From Acidisphaera sp. S103 (GTDB taxonomy: Bacteria; Pseudomonadota; Alphaproteobacteria; Acetobacterales; Acetobacteraceae): DNA of 34,793 bases. The position numbers were made by a program, and so were the translations under genes. Below the pieces are notes generated by a model. The model saw nothing but the letters and a program-made list of their open reading frames with translations. It did no database searches and was not told the DNA's origin. The stretch spans positions 21,535-56,327 of the forward strand of contig NZ_LMUJ01000024.1 in NCBI RefSeq assembly GCF_009765975.1, written 5' to 3'. Below are positions 26,049 to 33,469 of this stretch, piece after piece (position 1 is the stretch's first letter; each line of letters begins with the position of its first letter).

Positions 26049-27119
26049 TCACAGGACTGCCTGTCCTGGCCGGCGTAGACGCCAGACATAGGCGATGATC
26101 TCGGCCACGGCCTTATAGTGCTCCGCTGGAATTTCAGTATCTATGTCGAGGCGATACAGCGCACGCGCAAGCGGCGGATTGGCAACGACAGGTACGTTGT
26201 TGGCCTCCGCGATCTCCCGAATCCGGGCAGCCAGGGAATCCGCCCCCTTCGCCACGATCCGGGGTGCCGGATTGTTTACCCGATCATAGGCAAGGGCGAC
26301 CGCGTAGTGCGTCGGATTGGTGACCACCACCGTCGCCGCGGGAACTTTGGCCATCATGCGCCGGCGAGCCCGCATCACGCGAATACGGCGTATCCGCGCC
26401 TTGATGTGTGGATTTCCCTCTGTATCCTTTAATTCGTCGCGAATGCTCTGCTTACTCATCCGCATGTCACGTGCGTGGCGGAAACGCACCCACATCAGGT
26501 CCGCGGCCGCCACGATCCCCTGGATACACACGGCTGCGATGAAAATGTGAAACACCGGCCGAACAATCGCCGATAGCAAGCTGTGGGGATCCTGCCACGG
26601 CAAACGCGTCAACCCGAACCAATCGCCCCTGATCGCGATCCACATCGCTGTGACGAGCAGCCCCAGCTTGCCCAGGGATTTCACGACTTCCACGAGACCG
26701 TTGAAGCCGAACAGACGTTTCAGACCGGCGGCCGGACTGACCCGCGAGACCTTCGGCTGAAGACCACCCAGATTGAGCAGGAATTTGGTCTGCAGCACCA
26801 CGCTGGCACCGCCAGCCAACAGGGCAGCACAGAGAACCGGGACAATCACGCCCAATACACCAAGGGATGTCAGGCGCAGCAGGCCTGCATCCGGCATGAT
26901 TGTCTCACCCGAACGCGACAGGAATATGATCAGGTCAGGCAACAAATGCCGCAGCCAGGTTTGTAACTGAAAGCCCAAAACCAATACCACGGCAGCCATG
27001 CTGGCGAATGTCGCCACCTCCCGGGAAACCGGCACCTGCCCTTCATCCCGCGCCTGATCCAGGTGTCTTTGGGTCGCCGCCTCCGTCTTGTCACCGCCGG
27101 CTTCGTCTTCCCCCGCCAC
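26049..27119 (-). CDS. flhB: Flagellar export-gate protein FlhB
   Basis: 356 aa. FlhB is the membrane switch of the flagellar type III export apparatus; it cleaves itself to change substrate from rod/hook to filament proteins. The N-terminus (AGGDKTEAATQRHLDQARDEG) is typical, four membrane segments follow to about residue 210, then the cytoplasmic domain with the autocleavage motif NPTH at 268-271. DMRMSKQSIRDELKDTEGNP is the conserved linker. The GTG at 27119 starts 3 bases after the fliR stop. It is the last gene of flgBC-fliEQR-flhB. Confidence 0.95.
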   Translation of the reverse strand: MAGEDEAGGDKTEAATQRHLDQARDEGQVPVSREVATFASMAAVVLVLGFQLQTWLRHLLPDLIIFLSRSGETIMPDAGLLRLTSLGVLGVIVPVLCAALLAGGASVVLQTKFLLNLGGLQPKVSRVSPAAGLKRLFGFNGLVEVVKSLGKLGLLVTAMWIAIRGDWFGLTRLPWQDPHSLLSAIVRPVFHIFIAAVCIQGIVAAADLMWVRFRHARDMRMSKQSIRDELKDTEGNPHIKARIRRIRVMRARRRMMAKVPAATVVVTNPTHYAVALAYDRVNNPAPRIVAKGADSLAARIREIAEANNVPVVANPPLARALYRLDIDTEIPAEHYKAVAEIIAYVWRLRRPGQAVL

Positions 27120-27122
27120 CGA

Positions 27123-27893
27123 TCAACCGCCGCCCGGGAGTGCGATGAAGAACGCTTGCGTACCGCCGCGCCAGGCCAGAATAATCGTGCTCCCAGTGAG
27201 CATCAGCAAGGCAAGCCCTGCCATGATCTGCCCCGGCATCGACACGAAATAAATTTGCATACGTGACACGATCCGCCCGATCAGGCCAATGGCGACATGC
27301 CAGACAACCCCGATCACCGCGAACGGCGAGGCAAGCTGCAGCGCCAGGCTGAACCCGGTACCAACGGCGTGTATGGCGATCTGGGTACTGTCCGCGGCCG
27401 GCAGCATGTGCCCTGGTGGAATCAGCCGGAACAACCCGTCCAGTGCGATCAGAGGCAATCGGTACAACCCGGATGCCAGCAGCAATACCGGTGCCGCCAT
27501 CTCAAAAAGCGTCCCCAACGCGCCCGATTGCGCGCCAAGTTCGGTATCAGGCTGAAGCACGCTGGATAGTCCGATCAGATAGCCAATGAACTGCGCGCAA
27601 ATCGGCAACGCCAGGACGATCATCCGGGCAACCCAGCCAAACCAGAGCCCTGTGACGACTTCGCCGGCGACCATCAAACCCATGCTCAAACCGGCGTCCG
27701 GTACCGGCGGCATCAGCGGCCGCAGTTCGGGCAGCAAGAGGATCGTGATGCTCAAAGCCAAACCGATCCGCACAATCGCCGGCGCGGACGTCTCCCCGAC
27801 GCCGGGCAGCAGCGCCATCGCCGCCCCCACTCTCGCCAGCACCAGCGCAAAGGCGGGTGCCCAAGTCAGTAGAGCGGCTAACGTCGGGCTCAA
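27123..27893 (-). CDS. fliR: Flagellar export-gate protein FliR
   Basis: 256 aa. FliR forms, with FliP and FliQ, the helical core of the export gate in the inner membrane. It is strongly hydrophobic, with about six membrane-type segments, and shows the family motifs ARVGAAMALLPGVGE near the start and ASPFAVIGVVWHVAIGLIGR near the end. The start is a TTG whose last two bases overlap the fliQ TGA (TTGA), so translation is probably coupled. Length is normal (about 250-260). Confidence 0.93.
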   Translation of the reverse strand: MSPTLAALLTWAPAFALVLARVGAAMALLPGVGETSAPAIVRIGLALSITILLLPELRPLMPPVPDAGLSMGLMVAGEVVTGLWFGWVARMIVLALPICAQFIGYLIGLSSVLQPDTELGAQSGALGTLFEMAAPVLLLASGLYRLPLIALDGLFRLIPPGHMLPAADSTQIAIHAVGTGFSLALQLASPFAVIGVVWHVAIGLIGRIVSRMQIYFVSMPGQIMAGLALLMLTGSTIILAWRGGTQAFFIALPGGG

Positions 27894-28162
27894 GACCCAC
27901 CGATAGCGACGATCCTGTCGAAGACCCTGTGCGAAAAGCCCGTTAAAGTCGCTGCCATGAACGGGCCCAGCATCATCAGGGCGAGCCCGATCGCCACCAC
28001 TTTCGGCAGGAACGCCAATGTGGCCTCGTTGATCTGGGTAATGGCCTGGACAAAAGAAACCAGCAAGCCCACGACCAGCGCGGCCCCAAGTATTGGAAAG
28101 CTGAGTTTCATGGTCACGATCATGCAGTCATGGATCAGCGCAGCGACATCGAGTTCGCTCAT
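27890..28162 (-). CDS. fliQ: Flagellar export-gate protein FliQ
   Basis: 90 aa. FliQ is a two-helix hairpin protein of the export gate. Two membrane segments (about 17-40 and 50-73) flank a polar turn, with the conserved VVGLLVSFVQAITQINEATL region. Length is exactly that of the family. It starts 3 bases after fliE and overlaps fliR by four bases at its stop. Confidence 0.95.
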   Translation of the reverse strand: MSELDVAALIHDCMIVTMKLSFPILGAALVVGLLVSFVQAITQINEATLAFLPKVVAIGLALMMLGPFMAATLTGFSHRVFDRIVAIGGS

Positions 28163-28165
28163 GGC

Positions 28166-28474
28166 TCAGATCGGCATCTTCATGATATCCTGGTACGCCT
28201 GCACTACGCGGTCGCGAATAGCCGTGGCCGCTTGCAAGGTCATTTCGGCATGCGACAGCGCGGTGACGACGTCCGTCAGATTGCCCCCACCGCTCAGCGC
28301 CGTCATCGCCTGATCGTCCGCCGTATGACCGGTCTGCACGGCCTGACCCAAGGCTTGTTCGACGGCGGATCCGAAGCTTTCCGAAGCGCCGCCGGAGATA
28401 GCGCCGCCAGCGGTACGGGAATAAGCCTCCGCCGCCGAAGACGGCGTAATGACCATTGTGGGGATCTGGGTCAT
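28166..28474 (-). CDS. fliE: Flagellar hook-basal body protein FliE
   Basis: 102 aa. FliE links the MS ring and export gate to the proximal rod. The C-terminal half is diagnostic: LSHAEMTLQAATAIRDRVVQ followed by AYQDIMKMPI. The N-terminal half is Ala/Gly/Ser-rich and poorly conserved, as usual. Its start overlaps the flgC stop by four bases. Length fits the family (about 100-110). Confidence 0.93.
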   Translation of the reverse strand: MTQIPTMVITPSSAAEAYSRTAGGAISGGASESFGSAVEQALGQAVQTGHTADDQAMTALSGGGNLTDVVTALSHAEMTLQAATAIRDRVVQAYQDIMKMPI

Positions 28475-28884
28475 TTCAGCAGATCGATCGTCTTGTTCAG
28501 CATGCTGCGCGTCGCCTGCATGACCGACACGTTGGCACTGTAGGACCGTTCCGCCTCGCGCATGTCCATCACCTCGATGAAGGTGTTGACATTCGGCAGT
28601 TTCACATAGCCCTGGGCATTGGCCGCCGGGTTGGCCGGGTCGTAGCGCAGCGGCAGATCGCTGTCGTCGACGCCGATGTTCTTGACCTGCACCGTATCCA
28701 CGCCCGCCGTCTGGTCCATCGCGCTTTCGAACGTGATCGTCTTCCGCCGATAGGGATCCGCACCCGGCGTCGACCCGGTCGTATCCGCGTTGGCCAGGTT
28801 TTCGGCGATCACCCGCAGACGTGTCGTCTGCACATCCATTCCTGTGGCCGAAACGTTCAGCGCCTGGTTGAGATCGCCTGCCAT
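28471..28884 (-). CDS. flgC: Flagellar basal-body rod protein FlgC
   Basis: 137 aa. FlgC is a proximal rod subunit exported through the flagellar type III system. The N-terminal SATGMDVQTTRLRVIAENLA is the rod/hook-family motif, and the C-terminus EVMDMREAERSYSANVSV matches FlgC. ATG 28884 shares a base with the flgB stop (TGATG); the frame stays open upstream inside flgB but shows no rod-protein similarity there. Length matches the family. Confidence 0.95.
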   Translation of the reverse strand: MAGDLNQALNVSATGMDVQTTRLRVIAENLANADTTGSTPGADPYRRKTITFESAMDQTAGVDTVQVKNIGVDDSDLPLRYDPANPAANAQGYVKLPNVNTFIEVMDMREAERSYSANVSVMQATRSMLNKTIDLLK

Positions 28885-29279
28885 CACGAACTCGACTTGC
28901 CGAGAGCCGTGTTGAACATCCCCATGTATTCCTTCCAGATGCTCGTCACCAACGACTGCGTGGTTTGCGTATCGGCCACCTCGGTCAACTGCTGATCCAG
29001 CTTGACCGAATTGCCGTCGAGCGCCCGCGCCTCGGGGGGATCGGTGATCAGCGAGGCCAGACCCGTCGGCACCGTCCCGGCCATGTGCGCGGGCTGCGTC
29101 CGCGCCGGCTCGATCGGCACGCTGCCAGCCAGCACATTGGCGAACGACTCGACATCCCTGGCCTGGAACCCCGGCGTGTTGGCATTGGCGATATTCGCCG
29201 CCAGCACGCTTTGCCGCTGTGCCGTCCACGTCAGCCGCTTTTCGGCCAGATCGAACAGAGGGATCTGAGTGGGGTCCAT
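28884..29279 (-). CDS. flgB: Flagellar basal-body rod protein FlgB
   Basis: 131 aa. FlgB is a proximal rod subunit. The sequence begins IPLFDLAEKRLTWTAQRQSV and continues LAANIANANTPGFQARD, the rod-protein signature, and ends with a helical segment around LVTSIWKEYMGMFNTALG. ATG 29279 gives the usual length; the open frame extends upstream without similarity. It is the first gene of the minus-strand flagellar run, across a 141-base gap from fliO. Confidence 0.93.
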   Translation of the reverse strand: MDPTQIPLFDLAEKRLTWTAQRQSVLAANIANANTPGFQARDVESFANVLAGSVPIEPARTQPAHMAGTVPTGLASLITDPPEARALDGNSVKLDQQLTEVADTQTTQSLVTSIWKEYMGMFNTALGKSSS

Positions 29280-29420
29280 GGCCACACTCTGGCGAAGAAA
29301 ACTGAACAAAAGGTTAATCGCGGTCGTTAAGGACTTATTCATTTCCAGGTCGCCAAATGGATGCATGCGAACAGATGCAGGCATCCATGCCTTGAAGACA
29401 GAGATCGCGGGCATGCCCGA
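29280..29420. promoter_or_regulatory. Divergent flagellar control region (flgB operon / fliOP)
   Basis: This gap separates two flagellar operons and should hold the promoters of both. No clear sigma70 or sigma54 pair was found. It contains a TTAA-N9-TTAA pattern (CtrA-like but with the wrong spacing) and a strong inverted repeat at 29357-29388. Confidence 0.45.
29357..29388. repeat. Inverted repeat between the divergent flagellar operons
   Basis: ATGGATGCATGC (29357-29368) and GCAGGCATCCAT (29377-29388) are reverse complements at 11 of 12 positions, with an 8-base loop. It could be a protein-binding operator, or a hairpin in the fliO leader 32 bases before its ATG. No T-run follows, so it is not a typical terminator. 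Confidence 0.6.
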
Positions 29421-29675
29421 ATGAACCCGCAGACCCTGCTGCTGGTCTGTGGTGTCCTGATCGGCGTGATCGCACTGATCGGCGCCGCGGCCAAACTGTT
29501 CCAGGTCAGTGGCTGGCGGGCGCAGTCCCGCCCCGGGCGAACACTGATCTTGCGCGAATCCATCGCCCTGGACCCGCGCCGGCGCATCCACCTCGTCCAA
29601 TGCGGCCAACGGCAGGTGGTGTTGCTGACCGGTGGCGGGCAGGACCTGGTGGTCGGCTGGATGCAGGATCCATGA
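29421..29675 (+). CDS. fliO: Flagellar biosynthetic protein FliO
   Basis: 84 aa. FliO helps FliP assemble into the export gate. It has one N-terminal membrane segment (LLLVCGVLIGVIALIGAAA) and a short cytoplasmic beta-rich tail with the family-typical RRRIHLVQCGQRQVVLLTGG and a following DLVVGW. It is short, as FliO often is in this group. Its stop overlaps the fliP start as ATGA, supporting the assignment. The in-frame ATG at 29361 would add 20 residues from within the inverted-repeat region and is less likely. Confidence 0.82.
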   Translation: MNPQTLLLVCGVLIGVIALIGAAAKLFQVSGWRAQSRPGRTLILRESIALDPRRRIHLVQCGQRQVVLLTGGGQDLVVGWMQDP

Positions 29676-30406
29676 AGCTTTCCGCCTGGATCCTCGTCCT
29701 GCTCCTGGTTCCCGTGATCGGGCACGGGCAATCCGTCAACATCGATCTCGGCGCCGCCGGCCAGGCTGGAGCAACCGCGCGCATCGTCGAGCTCACCGTC
29801 CTGATCACCGTCCTCTCGCTGGCCCCGAGCCTCCTGGTCATGACCACGGCCTTCACCAGGATCGTCATTGTGCTGTCGCTCCTCCGCAATGCGCTCAGCA
29901 CACAGGGAACCCCACCGAACGTCGTCCTCATCGGACTGGCCCTGTTTCTGTCGTTCTTCGTGATGGAACCGGCGATGAACCAGGCCTGGATCAACGGCAT
30001 CCAGCCGATGACGGAGGGACGCATCTCGGAAGTGGAGGGATTACGGCTGGCAACCGAACCTTTCCATGCCTTCATGACCGACAATGTCCGCGACGAAGAC
30101 CTCCGCTTCTTTCTGGACCTCGGACACCTGCCGCCGTCCCCGGATGCGGCGTCGGTCCCCTGGCGCGCATTGGTGCCGGCCTTCGTCATCGGTGAGCTCC
30201 GCCGCTCATTCGAAATGGGCTTCCTGCTGTTTCTGCCCTTTCTGATCATCGACATCGTCGTCGCGAGCGTGCTCATGAGCCTGGGGATGATGATGCTGCC
30301 GCCGACCGCCGTCTCCCTGCCCTTCAAATTGATCTTCTTCGTGCTGATCGACGGCTGGCGTCTCGTCGCCGGAAGCCTGGTGCAGAGCTTCGTCATCGGG
30401 TCCTGA
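29672..30406 (+). CDS. fliP: Flagellar export-gate protein FliP
   Basis: 244 aa. FliP is the main subunit of the export-gate pore. It begins with a cleavable signal peptide (hydrophobic stretch ending near GHGQS), then ELTVLITVLSLAPSLLVMTT, TRIVIVLSLLRNALSTQGTP, and the late motifs FVIGELRRSFEMGFLLFLPF and VASVLMSLGMMMLPP, all diagnostic. Length equals the E. coli protein. It is cotranscribed with fliO on the strand opposite its partners fliQ and fliR. Confidence 0.96.
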   Translation: MKLSAWILVLLLVPVIGHGQSVNIDLGAAGQAGATARIVELTVLITVLSLAPSLLVMTTAFTRIVIVLSLLRNALSTQGTPPNVVLIGLALFLSFFVMEPAMNQAWINGIQPMTEGRISEVEGLRLATEPFHAFMTDNVRDEDLRFFLDLGHLPPSPDAASVPWRALVPAFVIGELRRSFEMGFLLFLPFLIIDIVVASVLMSLGMMMLPPTAVSLPFKLIFFVLIDGWRLVAGSLVQSFVIGS

Positions 30407-30527
30407 TGCGAACACAGCAGCGCGAGTCGTAGCCGAAACGGTTGACCCCTGTCGCCCAATCGTGAATTTTCCGCCAGAATAAACGCGCTCGGCGTCCGAC
30501 GCTTCCATTTCTGGAGGACTAAACACC

Positions 30528-30959
30528 ATGCTGCCACCCAAAACACCGTCCTGGGTATCCGAATTCCGCAAATTCATCATGCGGGGCAACGTGGTCGACT
30601 TGGCAGTCGGCCTCATCATCGGCGTGGCCTTCACCGGCGTGGTCAGCAGCCTCGTCAAGGATGTGTTCAACCCATTTCTGGGCCTGCTGACGGGGGGACT
30701 GGATTTCTCGAACCTCTTCATCCCGCTGAACGGCCAGCATTACGCCAATTTGGCGGACGCTCAGAAAGCCGGCGCCGCCACCGTCAATGTCGGACTCTTC
30801 ATCAATGCGATCATTCAGTTCCTGATCGTCAGCTTCGCGATCTTCTGGATCGTCAAGGCCCTGACCAAACTCAGCGTCAGGCAGGATGCCGTTGCCGCCC
30901 CGACCAAATCCGAAGTTCTGCTGACGGAAATCCGGGACCTTCTAAAAGCTCGGCCTTGA
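30528..30959 (+). CDS. mscL: Large-conductance mechanosensitive channel MscL
   Basis: 143 aa. MscL is a pentameric inner-membrane channel that opens under extreme membrane tension to release solutes during hypo-osmotic shock. EFRKFIMRGNVVDLAVGLII covers the N-terminal helix and TM1 with the gating constriction, GLFINAIIQFLIVSFAIF is TM2, and a C-terminal helix bundle (LLTEIRDLLKAR) ends it. A GGAGG at 30514-30518 lies 9 bases before the ATG. It is a single gene between fliP and a terminator, probably with its own promoter in the 121-base gap upstream, where only a TTGACC (30442-30447) stands out. Confidence 0.96.
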   Translation: MLPPKTPSWVSEFRKFIMRGNVVDLAVGLIIGVAFTGVVSSLVKDVFNPFLGLLTGGLDFSNLFIPLNGQHYANLADAQKAGAATVNVGLFINAIIQFLIVSFAIFWIVKALTKLSVRQDAVAAPTKSEVLLTEIRDLLKARP

Positions 30960-30996
30960 AACGATCGCGGGTGGCATTCGCGCCACCCGTATCGTT
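30960..30996. terminator. Bidirectional terminator between mscL and the DUF1150 gene
   Basis: CGGGTGGC (30968-30975) and GCCACCCG (30982-30989) form a perfect 8-base stem with a 6-base loop; AACGAT and ATCGTT outside it extend the stem across a small bulge. It sits in the 43-base gap between two convergent genes, where a shared terminator is expected. No long T-run is present. Confidence 0.65.
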
Positions 30997-31002
30997 CGCG
31001 TC

Positions 31003-31269
31003 CTAGTGAACCGAAAGCGGCAGCATCTCATGCTGCATGACCGCCGCCACCGCGACCTCCCTGTCGCCGGCGACCGCCATCGGTGTTCCATCGGCGGCAT
31101 GGATCGCGAAGCCCTGCACACCATTCACCATCACCGGCTTCACATAGGCGATGTGCGAAACCCCAAGGGCGGCAAGCTGCTGTTCCGACAGATGCCGCAC
31201 ATCGAACGCCACGACTTCCTGCGCGGGAACGGTTCCAACGTCCATCGGGTCGCCTGAGTTCATATTCAT
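31003..31269 (-). CDS. DUF1150 family protein
   Basis: 88 aa. It matches the small alphaproteobacterial DUF1150 family, whose members usually sit beside small heat-shock genes. The typical parts are LGVSHIAYVKPV in the middle and the ending FAIHAADGTPMAV...REVAVAAVMQHEMLPLSVH (the last segment is at residues 71-88). No catalytic motif is visible and the function is unknown. It lies 86 bases downstream of hsp20 on the same strand, so co-induction by heat is likely. A nearby in-frame ATG at 31263 is an alternative start. Confidence 0.85.
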   Translation of the reverse strand: MNMNSGDPMDVGTVPAQEVVAFDVRHLSEQQLAALGVSHIAYVKPVMVNGVQGFAIHAADGTPMAVAGDREVAVAAVMQHEMLPLSVH

Positions 31270-31355
31270 CGTTCTGTACTCCTCACTTGCGACAGCCTTT
31301 CGAAGCGCTGTCTATGCTGTGGCTCCGGATGTGTCCGAAGGCACAAACTGTCTCG

Positions 31356-31832
31356 TCATTCCGCCTTGCTCTCCACCACGGCACCCAATTCCGCCCCGTT
31401 CGGCCGCAAGACCGTAGCAGCGGTGTTGCGTGTGATGGGTATCGTCTTCACCCGCACCTCGGGTTGCGGCTTGGCCAGATCGATATGAAGCAAGCCATTG
31501 TCCAGCCACGCACCCTTGACCTCGATCCCCTCGGCCAACACGAATGACCGCTGGAATTGTCGCGCCGCGATCCCCCGATGCAGGAAAATCCGGCCCTGAC
31601 TGTCGTCTGTCTGCCGTCCCCGGATGACCAGTTGGTTGTCCTCCTGAGTGATCTGCAGGTCATCCATGGTAAACCCGGCAACCGCGAGCGTGATGCGAAG
31701 CCCAGTCGGGCTTATCTGCTCGATGTTGTACGGCGGGTAACCGTCGGATGACGTCTTCGATGCACGCTCAAGCATCTGCTCAAGGTGGTCGAAACCCAGG
31801 AAAAGCGGCGAGGTAAACATGCGGGTCGTCAC
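31356..31832 (-). CDS. Small heat-shock protein, Hsp20/alpha-crystallin family
   Basis: 158 aa. Small heat-shock proteins hold unfolding proteins in a refoldable state without ATP. The N-terminus with SPLFLGFDHLEQML is the IbpA/HspD-type start, the alpha-crystallin domain runs from about PPYNIEQISPTGLRITLAV to HIDLAKPQPE, including GIAARQFQRSFVLAEGI and the A-W-L-D-N-G-L-L-H-I strand. The C-terminal I-x-I anchor is KTIPI. GTG 31832 was chosen because GGAGG at 31842-31838 lies 5 bases before it; ATG 31820 lacks such a site. The leader looks like an RNA thermometer (separate entry). A DUF1150 gene follows. Confidence 0.93.
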   Translation of the reverse strand: MTTRMFTSPLFLGFDHLEQMLERASKTSSDGYPPYNIEQISPTGLRITLAVAGFTMDDLQITQEDNQLVIRGRQTDDSQGRIFLHRGIAARQFQRSFVLAEGIEVKGAWLDNGLLHIDLAKPQPEVRVKTIPITRNTAATVLRPNGAELGAVVESKAE

Positions 31833-31834
31833 GG

Positions 31835-31885
31835 CCCCCTCCAACGAGCGAAGCGAATGCCGGAACCCTATCGAGGCATCCCGGC
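31835..31885 (-). promoter_or_regulatory. ROSE-like RNA thermometer in the hsp20 leader
   Basis: On the minus strand a stem-loop (31885-31859) has 11 pairs, one bulged G and a CGAU loop, starting GCCGG and ending CCGGC. It is followed by UCGCU (31851-31847), a 6-base loop CGUUGG and AGGGG (31840-31836). The second hairpin hides the ribosome-binding site through U-A, C-G, a G-G mismatch, C-G and U-G pairs. This is the UYGCU-against-AGG arrangement that defines ROSE elements upstream of alphaproteobacterial hsp20 genes. Inferred from sequence only. Confidence 0.5.
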
Positions 31886-31892
31886 GTCAAAA

Positions 31893-31922
31893 CATCTTGG
31901 CACCCACGCCCCGAGTTGCAAG
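31893..31922 (-). promoter_or_regulatory. Candidate heat-shock (RpoH-type) promoter of hsp20
   Basis: On the minus strand CTTG (31922-31919) is followed 18 bases later by CCAAGATG (31900-31893), a partial match to the CTTG...CCTATNT pattern of alphaproteobacterial RpoH promoters. It would start transcription close to 31886, just at the first stem-loop of the leader. Confidence 0.25.
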
Positions 31923-32001
31923 GGGGATCAGGCGCTCACCGCCGGCAGACAGCGGGACAATGTTGATTGGCGGCGACCGCACCGCTAGATGCTGCAAGAC
32001 C

Positions 32002-32556
32002 ATGAGCACCGACACAAATTCGACGGTCCACGACCTGCTGCCGATCCTGATCGCGCCCAATCAGATCCTGAAAACCCGCGCCCGGCCGGTGAAGCCCGCC
32101 GACGCCGATCGGGTGCGCGATCTGATCCCCCGCATGTTCGCCACGATGTACAAGGCCCCCGGGATCGGCCTGGCCGCACCGCAGGTCGGCGAGAGCCTGC
32201 GCCTGATCGTGATCGACCTGATGCCGAACGACAAGAAGCAGCCCTACAGCCTGATCAATCCCGAAATCCTCGCGACCAGCGAGGAACGCGCAACCCGAGA
32301 AGAAGGGTGCCTGTCCCTGCCCGGCCAATACGCCGATATCACGCGTCCGGCACGCGTGAAAATCCGCTATCTCGATGAGGCCGGCGTTAAGCGCGAAATA
32401 CAGGCCGACGGCTTGCTGGCCGCCTGCCTGCAGCATGAGATCGACCACCTGGACGGTGTCCTGTTCGTCGATCACCTGTCCCCACTCAAGCGCAACATGA
32501 TCATGCGCAGGCTCGCCAAGGAGCAGCGGCTGAAGCAAGACGAACGGACCCGTTAG
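32002..32556 (+). CDS. def: Peptide deformylase Def
   Basis: 184 aa. Def removes the formyl group from the starting methionine of new proteins, using a metal ion. All three family motifs are present: GIGLAAPQVG at 54-63, EGCLSLPG with metal ligand C103, and QHEIDHLDG with ligands H145 and H149 and catalytic E146. Length and the N-terminal LLPILIAPNQILKTRARPV segment fit type 1 deformylases. ATG 32002 gives the standard start; the frame is open upstream across the hsp20 control region. fmt follows after 4 bases, the usual pairing of formyl-adding and formyl-removing enzymes. Confidence 0.96.
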   Translation: MSTDTNSTVHDLLPILIAPNQILKTRARPVKPADADRVRDLIPRMFATMYKAPGIGLAAPQVGESLRLIVIDLMPNDKKQPYSLINPEILATSEERATREEGCLSLPGQYADITRPARVKIRYLDEAGVKREIQADGLLAACLQHEIDHLDGVLFVDHLSPLKRNMIMRRLAKEQRLKQDERTR

Positions 32557-32560
32557 CACC

Positions 32561-33469
32561 GTGCGCATCGCCTTCATGGGCAGTCCGGACTTCGCCGTTC
32601 CCGCCCTGCGCGCGCTCCGCGATGCTGGCCACGACATCGCGGCGGTCTATTGCCAGCCAGCCCGCCCCGCTGGCCGAGGCCAGGCGATACGCCGCTGCCC
32701 GGTGCATGCCGCGGCCGACAATCTGGGCCTACCCGTTCGCACCCCCGCCCGCCTGCGCAACGACACGGCGGCGCAGGACGCATTCGCCGCGCTCGACCTC
32801 GACGCCGCCATCGTCGCCGCCTACGGCCTGATCCTGCCGCAGGCCATGCTGGACTCCCCGAAACGCGGCTGCCTCAACATCCACGCCAGCCTGCTGCCAC
32901 GCTGGCGAGGCGCCGCACCGATCCAGGCATCCATTCTGGCGGGCGACTCGGAAACCGGCATCACCATCATGCAGATGGAGGCCGGCCTCGATACCGGCCC
33001 CATGCTGCTGCGCCAGGGCGTCCCGATCACACTGGAGACGACGACCGCCACCCTTCACGACACCCTGGCGGCGATCGGCGCGAATCTGATCCTGGACGCC
33101 CTCGCCTCCCCGACGCCGCCAACACCGCAGCCGGACGCCGACGCGACCTATGCGCCCAAGTTGTCCCGCGAAGATGGCCGGGTCGACTGGAGCCAACCAG
33201 CCGAGACCATCGACCGCCAGATACGAGCGTTCGACCCATGGCCCGGCACGTTCACCACCCTCGCCGGCAGCCCGCTGAAAATCCTCGCCGCCAAACTCTC
33301 GACCAGTTCAGGAACACCCGGAACCGTTCTCGACAACACGCTGACCATCGCCTGCGGCCACCACGCCATCAGACTCACCAAAGTCCAGCTTCCCGGCCGT
33401 TCGGCCCTCTCCGCGGATGATTTCCTGCGCGGCCACCCGGTCCCGCCGGGTACCGTGGTCGGATCATGA
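32561..33469 (+). CDS. fmt: Methionyl-tRNA formyltransferase Fmt
   Basis: 302 aa. Fmt formylates the initiator methionyl-tRNA with 10-formyltetrahydrofolate. The catalytic triad N106, H108 and D144 is seen in LNIHASLLPRWRGAAPIQ and AGLDTGPML, and the start RIAFMGSPDFAVPAL is typical. The C-terminal OB-like domain (DGRVDWSQPAETIDRQIRAF) binds the tRNA. It starts at a GTG 4 bases after def, and its stop overlaps the truA start as ATGA. Length is normal (about 310). Confidence 0.96.
   Translation: MRIAFMGSPDFAVPALRALRDAGHDIAAVYCQPARPAGRGQAIRRCPVHAAADNLGLPVRTPARLRNDTAAQDAFAALDLDAAIVAAYGLILPQAMLDSPKRGCLNIHASLLPRWRGAAPIQASILAGDSETGITIMQMEAGLDTGPMLLRQGVPITLETTTATLHDTLAAIGANLILDALASPTPPTPQPDADATYAPKLSREDGRVDWSQPAETIDRQIRAFDPWPGTFTTLAGSPLKILAAKLSTSSGTPGTVLDNTLTIACGHHAIRLTKVQLPGRSALSADDFLRGHPVPPGTVVGS

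Noticed and set aside
29312..29328. TTAA-N9-TTAA as a CtrA box in the flagellar gap
   Set aside because: The CtrA consensus is TTAA-N7-TTAA; the spacing here is two bases too long.
30442..30470. TTGACC with AATTTT 17 bases later as an mscL promoter
   Set aside because: The -10 element matches the consensus at only three of six positions; the -35 alone is not enough.
29506..30546. Long minus-strand open frame opposite fliO and fliP
   Set aside because: It is antisense to two clear flagellar genes, is rich in Arg and Ser as shadow frames in high-GC DNA are, and has no recognisable domain.
31898..31921. TGGCAC...TTGCA as a sigma54 promoter for def
   Set aside because: GG and GC are 17 bases apart where sigma54 needs 10.
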